A stretch of 64,000 bases of DNA from JAGPIS01 sp964635545. Its GTDB lineage: Bacteria; Bacteroidota; Bacteroidia; Bacteroidales; Marinilabiliaceae. The DNA is taken from positions 5,107-69,106 of the forward strand of contig CAZWOA010000004.1 in assembly GCA_964635545.1 (NCBI GenBank), written 5' to 3'. Made by a program: the position numbers and the translations under genes. The notes under the pieces are model-generated. The model made no database searches. It was not told the DNA's origin and saw only the letters and a list, made by a program, of their open reading frames with translations. Numbering within the stretch: position 1 is the first letter of the stretch; every line of letters starts with the position of its first letter. Below are positions 53,037-61,762 of this stretch, one piece after another.

Positions 53037-54557
53037 TTAAATAGTTTTAATTTGAGTAAAAGCAGCACCTATTTTCGCAATTATGTCAGATGCAATCATA
53101 GATTCTTCAGATTGATCATTCAGTGCAAGGTCGCCGGCAAGTCCGTGGAGGTACACTCCTGCCAATGCTGCATCAACAGGGCTATAGCCTTGAGCCAGAA
53201 GCGAAACCACCACTCCCGAAAGCACATCGCCACTTCCGGCTGTTGCCATACCGTTGTTGCCGGTTGAGTTGAAATAGGCTTCACCTGCCGGAGTGGCAAT
53301 TAAAGTGTGTTGACCTTTCAAAATCACTATAATATTAAACTTCACAGCCAGGTCAATGGCACTTCTCATTCTATCCCAGCTACTTGTGTGCGATTTGGTA
53401 AGCCTGTCGAATTCACCCGGATGTGGTGTAAGTATTGTATTGGCTGGCAACAACTTAAGCAACTCCTTATGATTGGCTATTACATTTAGAGCATCGGCAT
53501 CCAATAAAAGCGGCTTATCTTTAGTACTGGCAATCAACGTCTTAACAAGCAATAAAGTCTCTTCGGATACTCCAAGTCCAGAGCCGGCAGCTATAGCATT
53601 ATATATCGACATATCAGGAAGTGAGGAACTTGAGTATTCCGACACATCAACACTTGCAATTACTTCAGGTACTGACGATTGCATTATAGCATAACCACAT
53701 TTAGGCACATGAACAGTAACCAAGCCCACTCCCGAACGAATGCAAGCTTTGGAGGCAAGTACAGCGGCTCCCATCATGCCATAACTACCTGCAACTATAA
53801 GTGCATGACCAAAAATACCTTTATGGGCAAACAGCTCTCTATTCTTAATCAGTTTCTGCACTTCACTATGCAACAAGTAGTTATATTCCGACTTCGTATC
53901 TCTTATTGCATCCTTGTGAAGACCTATATCCAACACTTCCCATTGCCCCAAGTTAGATGCCCTATCGGCCACCATAAACGATATGCGCGGAAACTGGAAC
54001 GTAATGGTTCGAGAAGCCTTTATTATTGCCAAGTTTTGGTTATTGCCATTATCTTCACCACTAAACCCGGTGGGCACATCAATAGAAAGTACTTCAGCAG
54101 CAGAAATATTGATATGCTCAACCACACGTAACGGCAAGTCAGCAAGCGGACGCGACAACCCTGCACCAAATATGGCATCAATCACCACATCATTACCTGT
54201 TATCGCTGGAAGTGATGCATCATTCTCTGCAAGATTCACAATCACAGCTCGTGGATGAATGCGCAATCGCTCGAGGTTTATAGATGAATCGTTGGAAATT
54301 TTTTCAGCTTCGTGGGCAATATAAAGCGTTACATGGTAACCATCGATAAGCAGCATGCGTGCAAGCGCAATTCCATCGCCACCATTATTGCCGGGCCCCA
54401 CAAAAACCAGTATAGGACGAGACTGGTCATACAATATTTTAAATCTCTCGAAAAGACGACGAACAGCCCTCTCCATAAGGTTTATTGACAGGATAGGCTC
54501 ATTTTCGACAGTATAATTGTCGATATTAGATATCTGTGATGATGTAAAAAGCTTCAT
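53037..54557 (-). CDS. nnr: Bifunctional NAD(P)H-hydrate repair enzyme
   Basis: 506 residues from ATG 54557 (MKLFTSSQISNIDNYTV). The N-terminal epimerase domain (YjeF_N, about 1-215) has FVGPGNNGGDGIALARML and IDAIFGAGLSRPL. The C-terminal dehydratase (about 225-500) has LTPHPGEFDRL, ILKGQHTLIATP and GMATAGSGDVLSGVV. It repairs hydrated NADH and NADPH using ADP or ATP. Both domains are complete. Confidence 0.95.
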   Translation of the reverse strand: MKLFTSSQISNIDNYTVENEPILSINLMERAVRRLFERFKILYDQSRPILVFVGPGNNGGDGIALARMLLIDGYHVTLYIAHEAEKISNDSSINLERLRIHPRAVIVNLAENDASLPAITGNDVVIDAIFGAGLSRPLADLPLRVVEHINISAAEVLSIDVPTGFSGEDNGNNQNLAIIKASRTITFQFPRISFMVADRASNLGQWEVLDIGLHKDAIRDTKSEYNYLLHSEVQKLIKNRELFAHKGIFGHALIVAGSYGMMGAAVLASKACIRSGVGLVTVHVPKCGYAIMQSSVPEVIASVDVSEYSSSSLPDMSIYNAIAAGSGLGVSEETLLLVKTLIASTKDKPLLLDADALNVIANHKELLKLLPANTILTPHPGEFDRLTKSHTSSWDRMRSAIDLAVKFNIIVILKGQHTLIATPAGEAYFNSTGNNGMATAGSGDVLSGVVVSLLAQGYSPVDAALAGVYLHGLAGDLALNDQSEESMIASDIIAKIGAAFTQIKTI

Positions 54558-54780
54558 TATCAACCAGTTAATTATTAATATTTCTTTATTAATTTTGGTA
54601 CTGAAACTTAATTAATTTATCAATAATATAACAGCACACACACACTTTAGATTCACTAGATTCAGCTTCAGAGTAATACTAGTGACTAAAATCATATTCC
54701 AGCAAAAGATTTCAATTCTTTAAAACGCTAATTATAAGGAAGATATACTAATATATAAAAATATGTTTCAATTATAAAAA

Positions 54781-54811
54781 TTTGCAAAAGCCTTTAAATT
54801 AATTATTTTTG
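54781..54811 (+). promoter_or_regulatory. Promoter of the POT transporter gene
   Basis: TTTG (54781-54784), 19 bases, TATTTTTG (54804-54811), 31 bases before the ATG at 54843. The rest of 54564-54780 is very AT-rich and shows nothing further. Confidence 0.75.
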
Positions 54812-54842
54812 TCCTTCGGAAATTCATTTAAAATAAAACAAT

Positions 54843-56363
54843 ATGACAAAAGGACATCCCAAGGGGCTCATAGCAGCAGCCCTTGCAAACATGGGTGAGC
54901 GATTTGGCTTCTACACCATGATGGCTATTCTGGTTCTGTTTTTGCAGGCTAAGTTTGGCTTGAACGGTAAAGACGCCGGACTTATCTACTCAGTTTTCTA
55001 TTTTTCAATTTACATTCTTGCTTTTGTGGGTGGTCTCATTGCCGACAAGACCCGTAACTACAAGGGAACAATTCTTACCGGACTCATTATCATGGCTCTT
55101 GGTTATGTAATGATTGCAATACCAACACCAACTCCGGTTCCTAACAAAACCCTGTTTATCATCATCACCTGTATAGGTCTTTTTGTAATTGCCTTTGGTA
55201 ATGGATTATTCAAAGGTAACCTTCAGGCACTCGTTGGACAGATGTACGATAACGAAACTTACTCAAAGTTACGCGACTCGGGATTCTCATTGTTCTATAT
55301 GTTTATTAATGTTGGTGCTATTTTTGCACCTTTTGCAGCTTCAGGCGTAAGAAACTGGTGGTTAGGCCGCAATGGTTTCGAGTATAACTCCGACCTACCT
55401 GCAATGTGCCATGGCCACCTAGAAGGAACTCTTAGTGTAGATGGTGCTGCACAACTCTCATCCTTGGCATCCGAAGTAGATATAGCCGGCGCCTATGTTG
55501 GTAACCTCGACGGATTTGTTAACTCTTACCTAAACGCATTTGCAACCGGTTTCCACTATGCTTTTGGTGTTGCTATTTTAGCAATGTTCATCTCATTGAT
55601 AATCTATGTTACCAACAAGAAAAAGATGCCCGATCCAAAAGAAAAAGCTGTATCTAAGGCAGGTGAGAAGGAAGAGGTTATGATGGATGTTAAAGAAGTA
55701 AGACAGCGCATGTATGCTCTATTTGCAGTATTTGCAGTAGTTATTTTCTTCTGGTTCTCATTCCACCAAAATGGTCTTACACTAACATTTTTTGCCAAAG
55801 AGTACACCCTTTTAAAGATTGGTTCGTTACAGATTACTGCCGAGCAGTTCCAGTCCGTTAACCCATTCTTTGTAGTAACACTTACTCCTGCCGTATTGGC
55901 GGTGTTTGCCTTCTTACGTTCACGTGGCAAGGAACCATCTACTCCTAAGAAAATTGCAATTGGTATGTTCATTGCAGCTATTGGTTTTACACTTATGACT
56001 CTTGGCTCACTTGGCTTACCAACTCACAAAGAGGTTCTTGACATGGGCGTATTACCTGACGTACAACGCGTAACCCCATTCCTTCTGATAGGTACATATT
56101 TCATTCTTACTGTGGCTGAGCTATTTATCAGTCCGCTAGGAATATCATTCGTATCAAAGGTGGCACCTCCGCAATACCAAGGTATTATGCAAGGTGGATG
56201 GCTAGGAGCCACTGCTATTGGAAACCAACTCCTATTTATTGGTGCTATTCTTTACGAAAGTATTCCAATATGGATGACATGGTCAATTTTCGTTGTAGCA
56301 TGTCTAATTTCAATGTTCACAATGCTATTTATGCTAAAATGGCTTGAGCGTATAGCTAAATAA
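54843..56363 (+). CDS. POT/PTR family proton-coupled peptide transporter
   Basis: 506 residues with 12-14 membrane helices. POT motifs are NMGERFGFYTMMAILVLFLQ (the ExxER-type motif on helix 1), the loop GLIADKTRNYKG, and helix 5 residues GNGLFKGNLQALVGQMYD. It imports di- and tripeptides with protons. Together with the pepD locus it suggests use of small peptides. Its own promoter and terminator make it a single unit. Confidence 0.93.
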   Translation: MTKGHPKGLIAAALANMGERFGFYTMMAILVLFLQAKFGLNGKDAGLIYSVFYFSIYILAFVGGLIADKTRNYKGTILTGLIIMALGYVMIAIPTPTPVPNKTLFIIITCIGLFVIAFGNGLFKGNLQALVGQMYDNETYSKLRDSGFSLFYMFINVGAIFAPFAASGVRNWWLGRNGFEYNSDLPAMCHGHLEGTLSVDGAAQLSSLASEVDIAGAYVGNLDGFVNSYLNAFATGFHYAFGVAILAMFISLIIYVTNKKKMPDPKEKAVSKAGEKEEVMMDVKEVRQRMYALFAVFAVVIFFWFSFHQNGLTLTFFAKEYTLLKIGSLQITAEQFQSVNPFFVVTLTPAVLAVFAFLRSRGKEPSTPKKIAIGMFIAAIGFTLMTLGSLGLPTHKEVLDMGVLPDVQRVTPFLLIGTYFILTVAELFISPLGISFVSKVAPPQYQGIMQGGWLGATAIGNQLLFIGAILYESIPIWMTWSIFVVACLISMFTMLFMLKWLERIAK

Positions 56364-56385
56364 TTTTTTAGAAGTTTTATAAAGT

Positions 56386-56415
56386 AAAAAGGAGGTCGCA
56401 TGGCCTCCTTTTTTG
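56386..56415 (+). terminator. POT gene terminator
   Basis: AAAAAGGAGG and CCTCCTTTTT enclose an eight-base loop, 22 bases after the stop. Confidence 0.85.
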
Positions 56416-56567
56416 TTAGGTTGCTTTTAGCATCTAATTAATAGATATATTCATTACAAAATAAGGTAGTTATATAAAAACATGTTATAACTTTATCATA
56501 TATATATTTGAATAATCAAAAATATGCTTAATTTTAAAACTTAAATTACTTAAGTATCTTAAGTGTT

Positions 56568-57953
56568 ATGGGAACAATAGAAGATTATCTTGACAGGATG
56601 AAAAGTCTAGCTCAGCGTAATGAAGATTTAATGAAACGCCTCAACGAACTTGTTGGTAAGTACGAGGATTTCTCAGCGCAGAGAGAACAATATAACAAGC
56701 TACTGCAACTGTATGGGTTTGAGAAAAACATGAAAACCCCATCTGGTGTAACAAAAAAAATCAAACGCTTTAAGATGGCGTCGTTGCTATACATTACCAT
56801 CGGAGGTTTTGATAAACTGTTCGACTATCCCGACCGGCAGGCAGCTATGGATCATCTTGATTCGTTAACACTCCTAATCGACGAAATAGCAAGCCATTAT
56901 AATCTGGTGAAGGTAAAAACCTTGGGTGACAACTTTCTGTTTGCAGGTGGTGTGGTTACCGAAAATCGTACCAACCCCATTGATGTGGTGATGGCTGCCT
57001 TAGAGATTAAAAATAAATGGATAGGGGAGAGCAAGACTTTTGATAATTTCTGGACTCTGGGAATAGGCATACATACCGGCCCGGTGTTTGGTGAACCTAC
57101 CGGTAAAAAGAACACTCCATATAAATTATTGGGCGATAGCGTGAGCATCGTTTCGCGACTGGGCGTAAGTGCTTCCAACAATAACATAGTACGACTGTCG
57201 ATTATGACCTATGAACTTGTGAAAGAGTTCTTTAGCGTATCGCCATGTGGTAAATTCCCGGTAAAATACAGCGGACTAATGGATGTCTATATTGTTGATG
57301 GCCTGGAGGAATCTATGCTCGACAAAGAGACCGGCAATGCTAATGATATTTACAACACTAAATATTTCACCATTCAATTTATGGATTTGCAGGAGATTGT
57401 TCTTGACATGCTAGAGGAGCATCTTCCTAAAAATCTCTATTATCACAACATTAAGCACACCATTGATGTAATTACAGAGGTGGAGCTAATAGGCTGGGCC
57501 GAAGGATTGAACGAGGAGCAAATATTGCTTCTTAAGGTGGCAGCCCTGTTTCACGATGTGGGGCATACCGTAGATTATAAAAACCATGAATATCATGGGG
57601 CACAAATTGCTGCCGAAATGCTGCCACGATACAACTATAACCAGGAACAAATCGACACAGTTAAGAGGTTGATACTATCTACACGCACACCACATACCCC
57701 TCAAGATTTGATGGAAGAGGTGATGTGCGACAGCGATCTTGATTACCTTGGACGTAGTGACTTTATCCCGGTGTCGGAAGATTTGTACCGAGAACTTAAA
57801 GAGCGAGAGATGGTTAATAGCTGGGACGAATGGAATAATATTCAACTTAAGTTTATCAATTCGCATCAGTATTTTACCAATACAGCTCAAAATTTAAGAC
57901 AGGTGAATAAACAGATGCAGATAGAACGGATTAAAAGCCTGCTGGATAACTGA
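56568..57953 (+). CDS. Class III cyclase-like domain fused to HD phosphohydrolase
   Basis: 461 residues. A coiled coil at about 1-50 precedes a class III nucleotide cyclase-like domain (about 65-245) and an HD domain (about 275-420). In the cyclase part the first metal Asp is replaced (LLYITIGGFDKLF in place of FADIxGFT), the second is kept (VKTLGDNF), and the usual Asn of VNxAxR is Ser (DSVSIVSRL) with the Arg kept. The HD part looks complete: YHNIKHTIDV, ALFHDVGHTVDY and later CDSDLDYL. It may therefore bind a nucleotide and hydrolyse a phosphoester rather than make cAMP. Neighbours are a Yip1-like protein and smpB. Confidence 0.85.
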   Translation: MGTIEDYLDRMKSLAQRNEDLMKRLNELVGKYEDFSAQREQYNKLLQLYGFEKNMKTPSGVTKKIKRFKMASLLYITIGGFDKLFDYPDRQAAMDHLDSLTLLIDEIASHYNLVKVKTLGDNFLFAGGVVTENRTNPIDVVMAALEIKNKWIGESKTFDNFWTLGIGIHTGPVFGEPTGKKNTPYKLLGDSVSIVSRLGVSASNNNIVRLSIMTYELVKEFFSVSPCGKFPVKYSGLMDVYIVDGLEESMLDKETGNANDIYNTKYFTIQFMDLQEIVLDMLEEHLPKNLYYHNIKHTIDVITEVELIGWAEGLNEEQILLLKVAALFHDVGHTVDYKNHEYHGAQIAAEMLPRYNYNQEQIDTVKRLILSTRTPHTPQDLMEEVMCDSDLDYLGRSDFIPVSEDLYRELKEREMVNSWDEWNNIQLKFINSHQYFTNTAQNLRQVNKQMQIERIKSLLDN

Positions 57954-57991
57954 TTACACTTGAGTTATTCCGATAAAAATAAATAGCTATA

Positions 57992-58555
57992 ATGGAATCA
58001 GAAAATAGAGAGCAAGCCGGTTGGCATAAAAACGGAATATTGCTGATTACATCTCCAATAAATTATTGGAAACAGTTGTCGGCACATAGGCCATCTGTAA
58101 ATGATATGCTCACCAACTATATGTTGCCATGGTTAGGGGTTACATCATTAATTGTATTTGCACTGCTGTGGTTCAACAATGCCGAAATGGCTTATCTGGA
58201 TGGATTGAGAAAAGCAGTAGTGGTTTTTGCTTATCTTTTTTTCAATATCTACGGTGTGGCATGGGTTTTTGATAAACTTTCGGCAGTATTTAACATTAAC
58301 ACTGATTTTCCGTCTGTATTCATAATAGTTGCATCAGGAGTACCGCTTCTATGTTTCGAAATACTATTATCAGCAATGATGCCAACGGCTCTGTTTCTAA
58401 AGGTTATACTGCTCTATTTAGTGTTTTTATACTATCTGGGCTTTATTTACATCTTTAATTTCAAAAAAATAGTGGCTTTAATCTCATCCTTGTTTATTTT
58501 TGTATCATTAACAGCAATATCGATGGCCATAAACTTCATATTGCAATATTTTTAA
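57992..58555 (+). CDS. Yip1-like multi-pass membrane protein
   Basis: 187 residues with five predicted membrane helices (about 45-62, 74-93, 104-125, 130-150 and 160-183) and a short cytoplasmic N-terminus ending INYWKQLSAHRPSVNDML, which resembles the start of Yip1/DUF1282 proteins. Function unknown in bacteria. It lies 38 bases after the HD fusion and 9 before smpB, so the three are likely co-transcribed. Confidence 0.65.
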   Translation: MESENREQAGWHKNGILLITSPINYWKQLSAHRPSVNDMLTNYMLPWLGVTSLIVFALLWFNNAEMAYLDGLRKAVVVFAYLFFNIYGVAWVFDKLSAVFNINTDFPSVFIIVASGVPLLCFEILLSAMMPTALFLKVILLYLVFLYYLGFIYIFNFKKIVALISSLFIFVSLTAISMAINFILQYF

Positions 58556-58564
58556 TTTCTATTT

Positions 58565-59026
58565 ATGAGTATAAAGCCAAATCATATCAATATAAAAAAC
58601 CGCCGCGCCACTTTCGATTTCGAAATATTAGAGAAGTTTATTGCGGGCGTTCAGCTTGTGGGCACCGAAATAAAATCGATAAGAGAGGGACGAGCCGGCC
58701 TTGTCGATACTTTTTGCTACTTCTCTAATGGCGAGTTATGGGTAAAGGGAATGAGGGTGTCGGAGTATTTTTATGGAACTTTTAATAACCACCAGCCCGA
58801 CCGCGATAGAAAATTGCTACTCAACAAAAAGGAGTTGCAGAAACTGGAGCGCAAAACAAAAGAGAGCGGATTAACAATTGTGCCACTGCGTCTTTTCATT
58901 AATGATCGCGGATTGGCAAAACTGGAAATAGGACTTGCAAAGGGTAAGAAGATGCACGACAAGCGGGAGACTCTTAAATCCAAAGATGCTAAACGTGAGA
59001 TAGATAGAGTGATGAAGAAATTCTGA
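58565..59026 (+). CDS. smpB: SsrA-binding protein SmpB
   Basis: 153 residues with the SmpB barrel: INIKNRRATFDFEILEKFIAG, LVGTEIKSIREGRAGL, and NHQPDRDRKLLLNKKEL. The basic tail (KKMHDKRETLKSKDAKREI) inserts in the ribosome. It delivers tmRNA to stalled ribosomes. No tmRNA gene was seen in this window. Confidence 0.97.
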   Translation: MSIKPNHINIKNRRATFDFEILEKFIAGVQLVGTEIKSIREGRAGLVDTFCYFSNGELWVKGMRVSEYFYGTFNNHQPDRDRKLLLNKKELQKLERKTKESGLTIVPLRLFINDRGLAKLEIGLAKGKKMHDKRETLKSKDAKREIDRVMKKF

Positions 59027-59049
59027 CAGCACTATTAAACTTATATACT

Positions 59050-59571
59050 ATGAAAAAATTTATCGGCATTTTGGTTATGGCAATCACCTTTGCATGCACA
59101 ACGTCTAATCAGCAAAGTGATAGCAGCAATACCGGAAAAGAAGCGAGTTCTACTGTTGAGCTTAAAGATTTTGGCGGCACCCCTTTAGTGATTGATATTG
59201 AGGATCATACACTTCAAAATGAGAGTTTCAGAACTGCCATTTGGACCGGTGAGTTTATGCAACTTACTGTAATGTCAATTCCGGTGGGAGGTGAAGTTGG
59301 ACTTGAGGTACATGATGATATCGAGCAATTTCTTAGAATTGAGTCGGGAAAAGGCAAAGTGATGATGGGCGATACCGAGGATAACCTCGATTTTATGCGC
59401 AGTGTGGATGATGATGATGTTATACTGGTGCCGGTGGGAAAATGGCATAATATTATAAATATAGGTGATAAGCCATTGAAATTATATTCGATTTATGCAA
59501 AACCAGAGCACCCTTTTGGTACGATTCATGTGGATAAAAATGCATCGGATGCTGATGAACATCACCATTAA
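59050..59571 (+). CDS. Cupin-domain lipoprotein
   Basis: 173 residues with a lipobox (TFAC, Cys 16), a Ser/Thr-rich linker to about 40, and a cupin barrel (about 55-155). GGEVGLEVHDDIEQFLRIESGKG and VPVGKWHNIINIG supply the metal-ligand positions His, Glu and His. The C-terminus ends DADEHHH, a natural His-rich tail that may bind metal. The cupin is usually cytoplasmic, so an exported lipid-anchored form is less common. Role unknown. Confidence 0.82.
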   Translation: MKKFIGILVMAITFACTTSNQQSDSSNTGKEASSTVELKDFGGTPLVIDIEDHTLQNESFRTAIWTGEFMQLTVMSIPVGGEVGLEVHDDIEQFLRIESGKGKVMMGDTEDNLDFMRSVDDDDVILVPVGKWHNIINIGDKPLKLYSIYAKPEHPFGTIHVDKNASDADEHHH

Positions 59572-59605
59572 TCAGTGATTTATATAGCATTAACAAAACG
59601 TTAAG

Positions 59606-59648
59606 CCTGCCATATCCACACGATTAATGGATAAGGCAGGTTTTTTTT
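59606..59648 (+). terminator. Terminator of the smpB/cupin transcript
   Basis: CCTGCC-A-TATCCA and TGGATA-A-GGCAGG form a long stem with one A-A mismatch, followed by eight T. Confidence 0.85.
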
Positions 59649-59711
59649 GGCTGGTAACGCAACCTTTTTAATTTTTAAGCATCATTTATCTAACGAGCTT
59701 AAAAATATGGG

Positions 59712-59742
59712 TTGTGGCCATATAACCAGAGCGGTTATTTTG
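59712..59742 (+). promoter_or_regulatory. Promoter of the second ECF sigma gene
   Basis: TTG (59712-59714), 20 bases, TTATTTTG (59735-59742). A possible TTG start codon at 59712 is part of the -33 box, so ATG 59775 is the likely start. Confidence 0.6.
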
Positions 59743-59774
59743 TAGAACTTAAAAATATCTGTAGCAGAGTAGCG

Positions 59775-60335
59775 ATGGCCAATACCGATAAGATGGGCTT
59801 GGAATTATTGATAAAGAATTGCCAAAAAGGTAATTCCGATGCTCAGCGTGTCATTTATGATATGTTTGCACCAAAAATGTATGGTGTGTGTCTCAGGTAT
59901 TGCAAAAATCAGCACGAGGCCGAAGATTGTCTTCAGGATGGCTTTATAAAAGTGTTTCTAAAAATTGACAACTTTAAGTTCAAAGGCTCATTTGAAGGAT
60001 GGGTAAGGCGGATAATCGTAAATACAATTATGGAGTCGTTCAGGTCGAAGAACCCAACACTCCCGGTTGACGACTTTACACCTTTCAACCTTACTGACGA
60101 CGACATGGAAGTGACAGAGCCGCTCATTAAAGAAGATGAGCTGCTGAAACTGATTGAAGCGCTGCCACCGCAATACAAAATGGTGTTTAACCTATATGCC
60201 ATCGAGGATTATTCGCACGATGAGATTGCACAAACACTGGGCATATCGGTAGGTACATCAAAATCGAACCTATCGAGGGCTCGGCAATGGTTGAAAGAGC
60301 GTGTTAGTGAAAAGATTAGAAGTGAACAAATTTGA
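59775..60335 (+). CDS. ECF-type RNA polymerase sigma factor
   Basis: 186 residues from ATG 59775. Region 2 (DAQRVIYDMFAPKMYGVCLRY, EAEDCLQDGFIKVF, GSFEGWVRRIIVNTIMES) and region 4 (EALPPQYKMVFNLYAIEDYSHDEIAQTLGISVGTSKSNLSRARQ, shown here as pieces at about 125-170) are complete. It is followed 3 bases later by a membrane-spanning partner with an anti-sigma-like N-terminus. In Porphyromonas the ECF factor SigP acts with PorX; whether this is the equivalent is not known. Confidence 0.93.
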   Translation: MANTDKMGLELLIKNCQKGNSDAQRVIYDMFAPKMYGVCLRYCKNQHEAEDCLQDGFIKVFLKIDNFKFKGSFEGWVRRIIVNTIMESFRSKNPTLPVDDFTPFNLTDDDMEVTEPLIKEDELLKLIEALPPQYKMVFNLYAIEDYSHDEIAQTLGISVGTSKSNLSRARQWLKERVSEKIRSEQI

Positions 60336-60338
60336 ATA

Positions 60339-61757
60339 ATGAGCAATAAACACAAAATAGATTCTCTGTTTAAAGAGGGGTTGAAGAATTACGCACCACA
60401 ACCTCCGGCTCATCTATGGGATAATATTGCCTCTGGAGTAGCAGCAGAGAAAAAAAGAAAAAAAGTAGCATTTATATGGTGGAGCGTGGCTGCATCGGTG
60501 GCTGTATTGCTATCGGTAGGAAGCGCAGTTTTCTTCTGGCCACAATCATATGATACTATTGAAATAGCTCAAATATCGCAAAGTGATGATGCAGTTTTAT
60601 CATCATCCGAAGACACAACAACTCCAACTCAGAATGCTGATAATGAAAATATTAAAGCTTCAAGAAATATTAATTCTGATACAAACACATCTTATAAACC
60701 ACAAAACAGAGTAGCATCACACGAACCTGCTGTAGCTATGGCTTATGCCTCCCACGATAATCGTGCGGCCTTAATGGCTATGCGCACTGCCACTTTTACT
60801 CAAAGCTATTCTGATGGTGCTTCGAATTCTACTTCGGATGATATGCTGACACCGCGAGGAGTAATGCTATCAAATAACTTTAATGCCGCGTCAGTAAATG
60901 AAAGCACCTTGGCATCAAAAGCACAAAACGAGGCAAAAAGGGCTCATACTGTCTCGCTTCTTAATGCGCCATCTCTTGATGGATTGGCAAATAGGAATGA
61001 TGTAAAAAGTAACCAGCGAATTGTAGTTGCAGCCGTAGCAAATCCTGCATATAGCAAAAATGATGACAACCGGCTAACCAATCACGGACGTATGCCGGCA
61101 GCCAGTCAAAGTGGCCTACTTGCCTTAGGTGGTGGCCTTAACGTGAGGATGCACACCAACTCGCGATGGAGCTTTGAATCGGGCGTGGTATATAATAAAA
61201 TTGGGCAGAATGAGAAAGCCGGAACTCGCAACCCCGTAATGCTGTTCTCGTCATCAAATGCATTTTCTGATAATAACAGACCCGAAGGCCACTATAACTC
61301 GATGGGTATAATTAAAACTAAAAAGTCTCCTATAAAAAATGTGCAGAGGCCAACTGGTGCTTTGGGGGTTGCAAGTGCACCATCGCGATATGCCGGTTAC
61401 CAGGGCGACATACGCCAGGTACTCGATTATGTGGAGATACCACTTATGGCACGCTACACACTGCTAGACAAGCTTATAAACGTGAGCGTTACGGGTGGTT
61501 TTAGTGCCAACATCCTTGCTGATAACAATGCATTTATGTTTGAAAATAGCAGTAAGATATATGTGGGTTACACTGAAGATATTGAGAACTTTGCAGTGAG
61601 TTCGGCATTAGGCCTTAATGTTGAATTGCCACTATACCGTTCACTATATTTCAATATGGAGCCTCGCTTAAAGTATTTCTTATCACCTGTAAATTCAGCT
61701 ACAGGCTTCTATCCCTATACATTTTCGGTGCTGGCAGGCGTAGCTATTCATTTCTGA
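60339..61757 (+). CDS. Anti-sigma-like protein with C-terminal outer-membrane barrel
   Basis: 472 residues. N-terminal cytoplasmic segment (about 1-42) with DSLFKEGLKNYAPQPPAHLW, which matches anti-sigma-like starts in this phylum. One membrane helix (about 43-67) and a Ser/Thr/Asn-rich linker of roughly 190 residues follow. A barrel-like C-terminal domain (about 262-472) has alternating strands such as GGGLNVRMHTNSRWSFESGV and ends SVLAGVAIHF, similar to OMP_b-brl families. One polypeptide would thus reach from the cytoplasm to the outer membrane. It is translated right after the sigma gene and probably controls it. Barrel insertion is inferred. Confidence 0.75.
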   Translation: MSNKHKIDSLFKEGLKNYAPQPPAHLWDNIASGVAAEKKRKKVAFIWWSVAASVAVLLSVGSAVFFWPQSYDTIEIAQISQSDDAVLSSSEDTTTPTQNADNENIKASRNINSDTNTSYKPQNRVASHEPAVAMAYASHDNRAALMAMRTATFTQSYSDGASNSTSDDMLTPRGVMLSNNFNAASVNESTLASKAQNEAKRAHTVSLLNAPSLDGLANRNDVKSNQRIVVAAVANPAYSKNDDNRLTNHGRMPAASQSGLLALGGGLNVRMHTNSRWSFESGVVYNKIGQNEKAGTRNPVMLFSSSNAFSDNNRPEGHYNSMGIIKTKKSPIKNVQRPTGALGVASAPSRYAGYQGDIRQVLDYVEIPLMARYTLLDKLINVSVTGGFSANILADNNAFMFENSSKIYVGYTEDIENFAVSSALGLNVELPLYRSLYFNMEPRLKYFLSPVNSATGFYPYTFSVLAGVAIHF

Positions 61758-61762
61758 TGATT

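Noticed and set aside
59712..59774. TTG start for the second ECF sigma factor
   Set aside because: The TTG is part of the -33 promoter box; the ATG at 59775 gives the usual family length.
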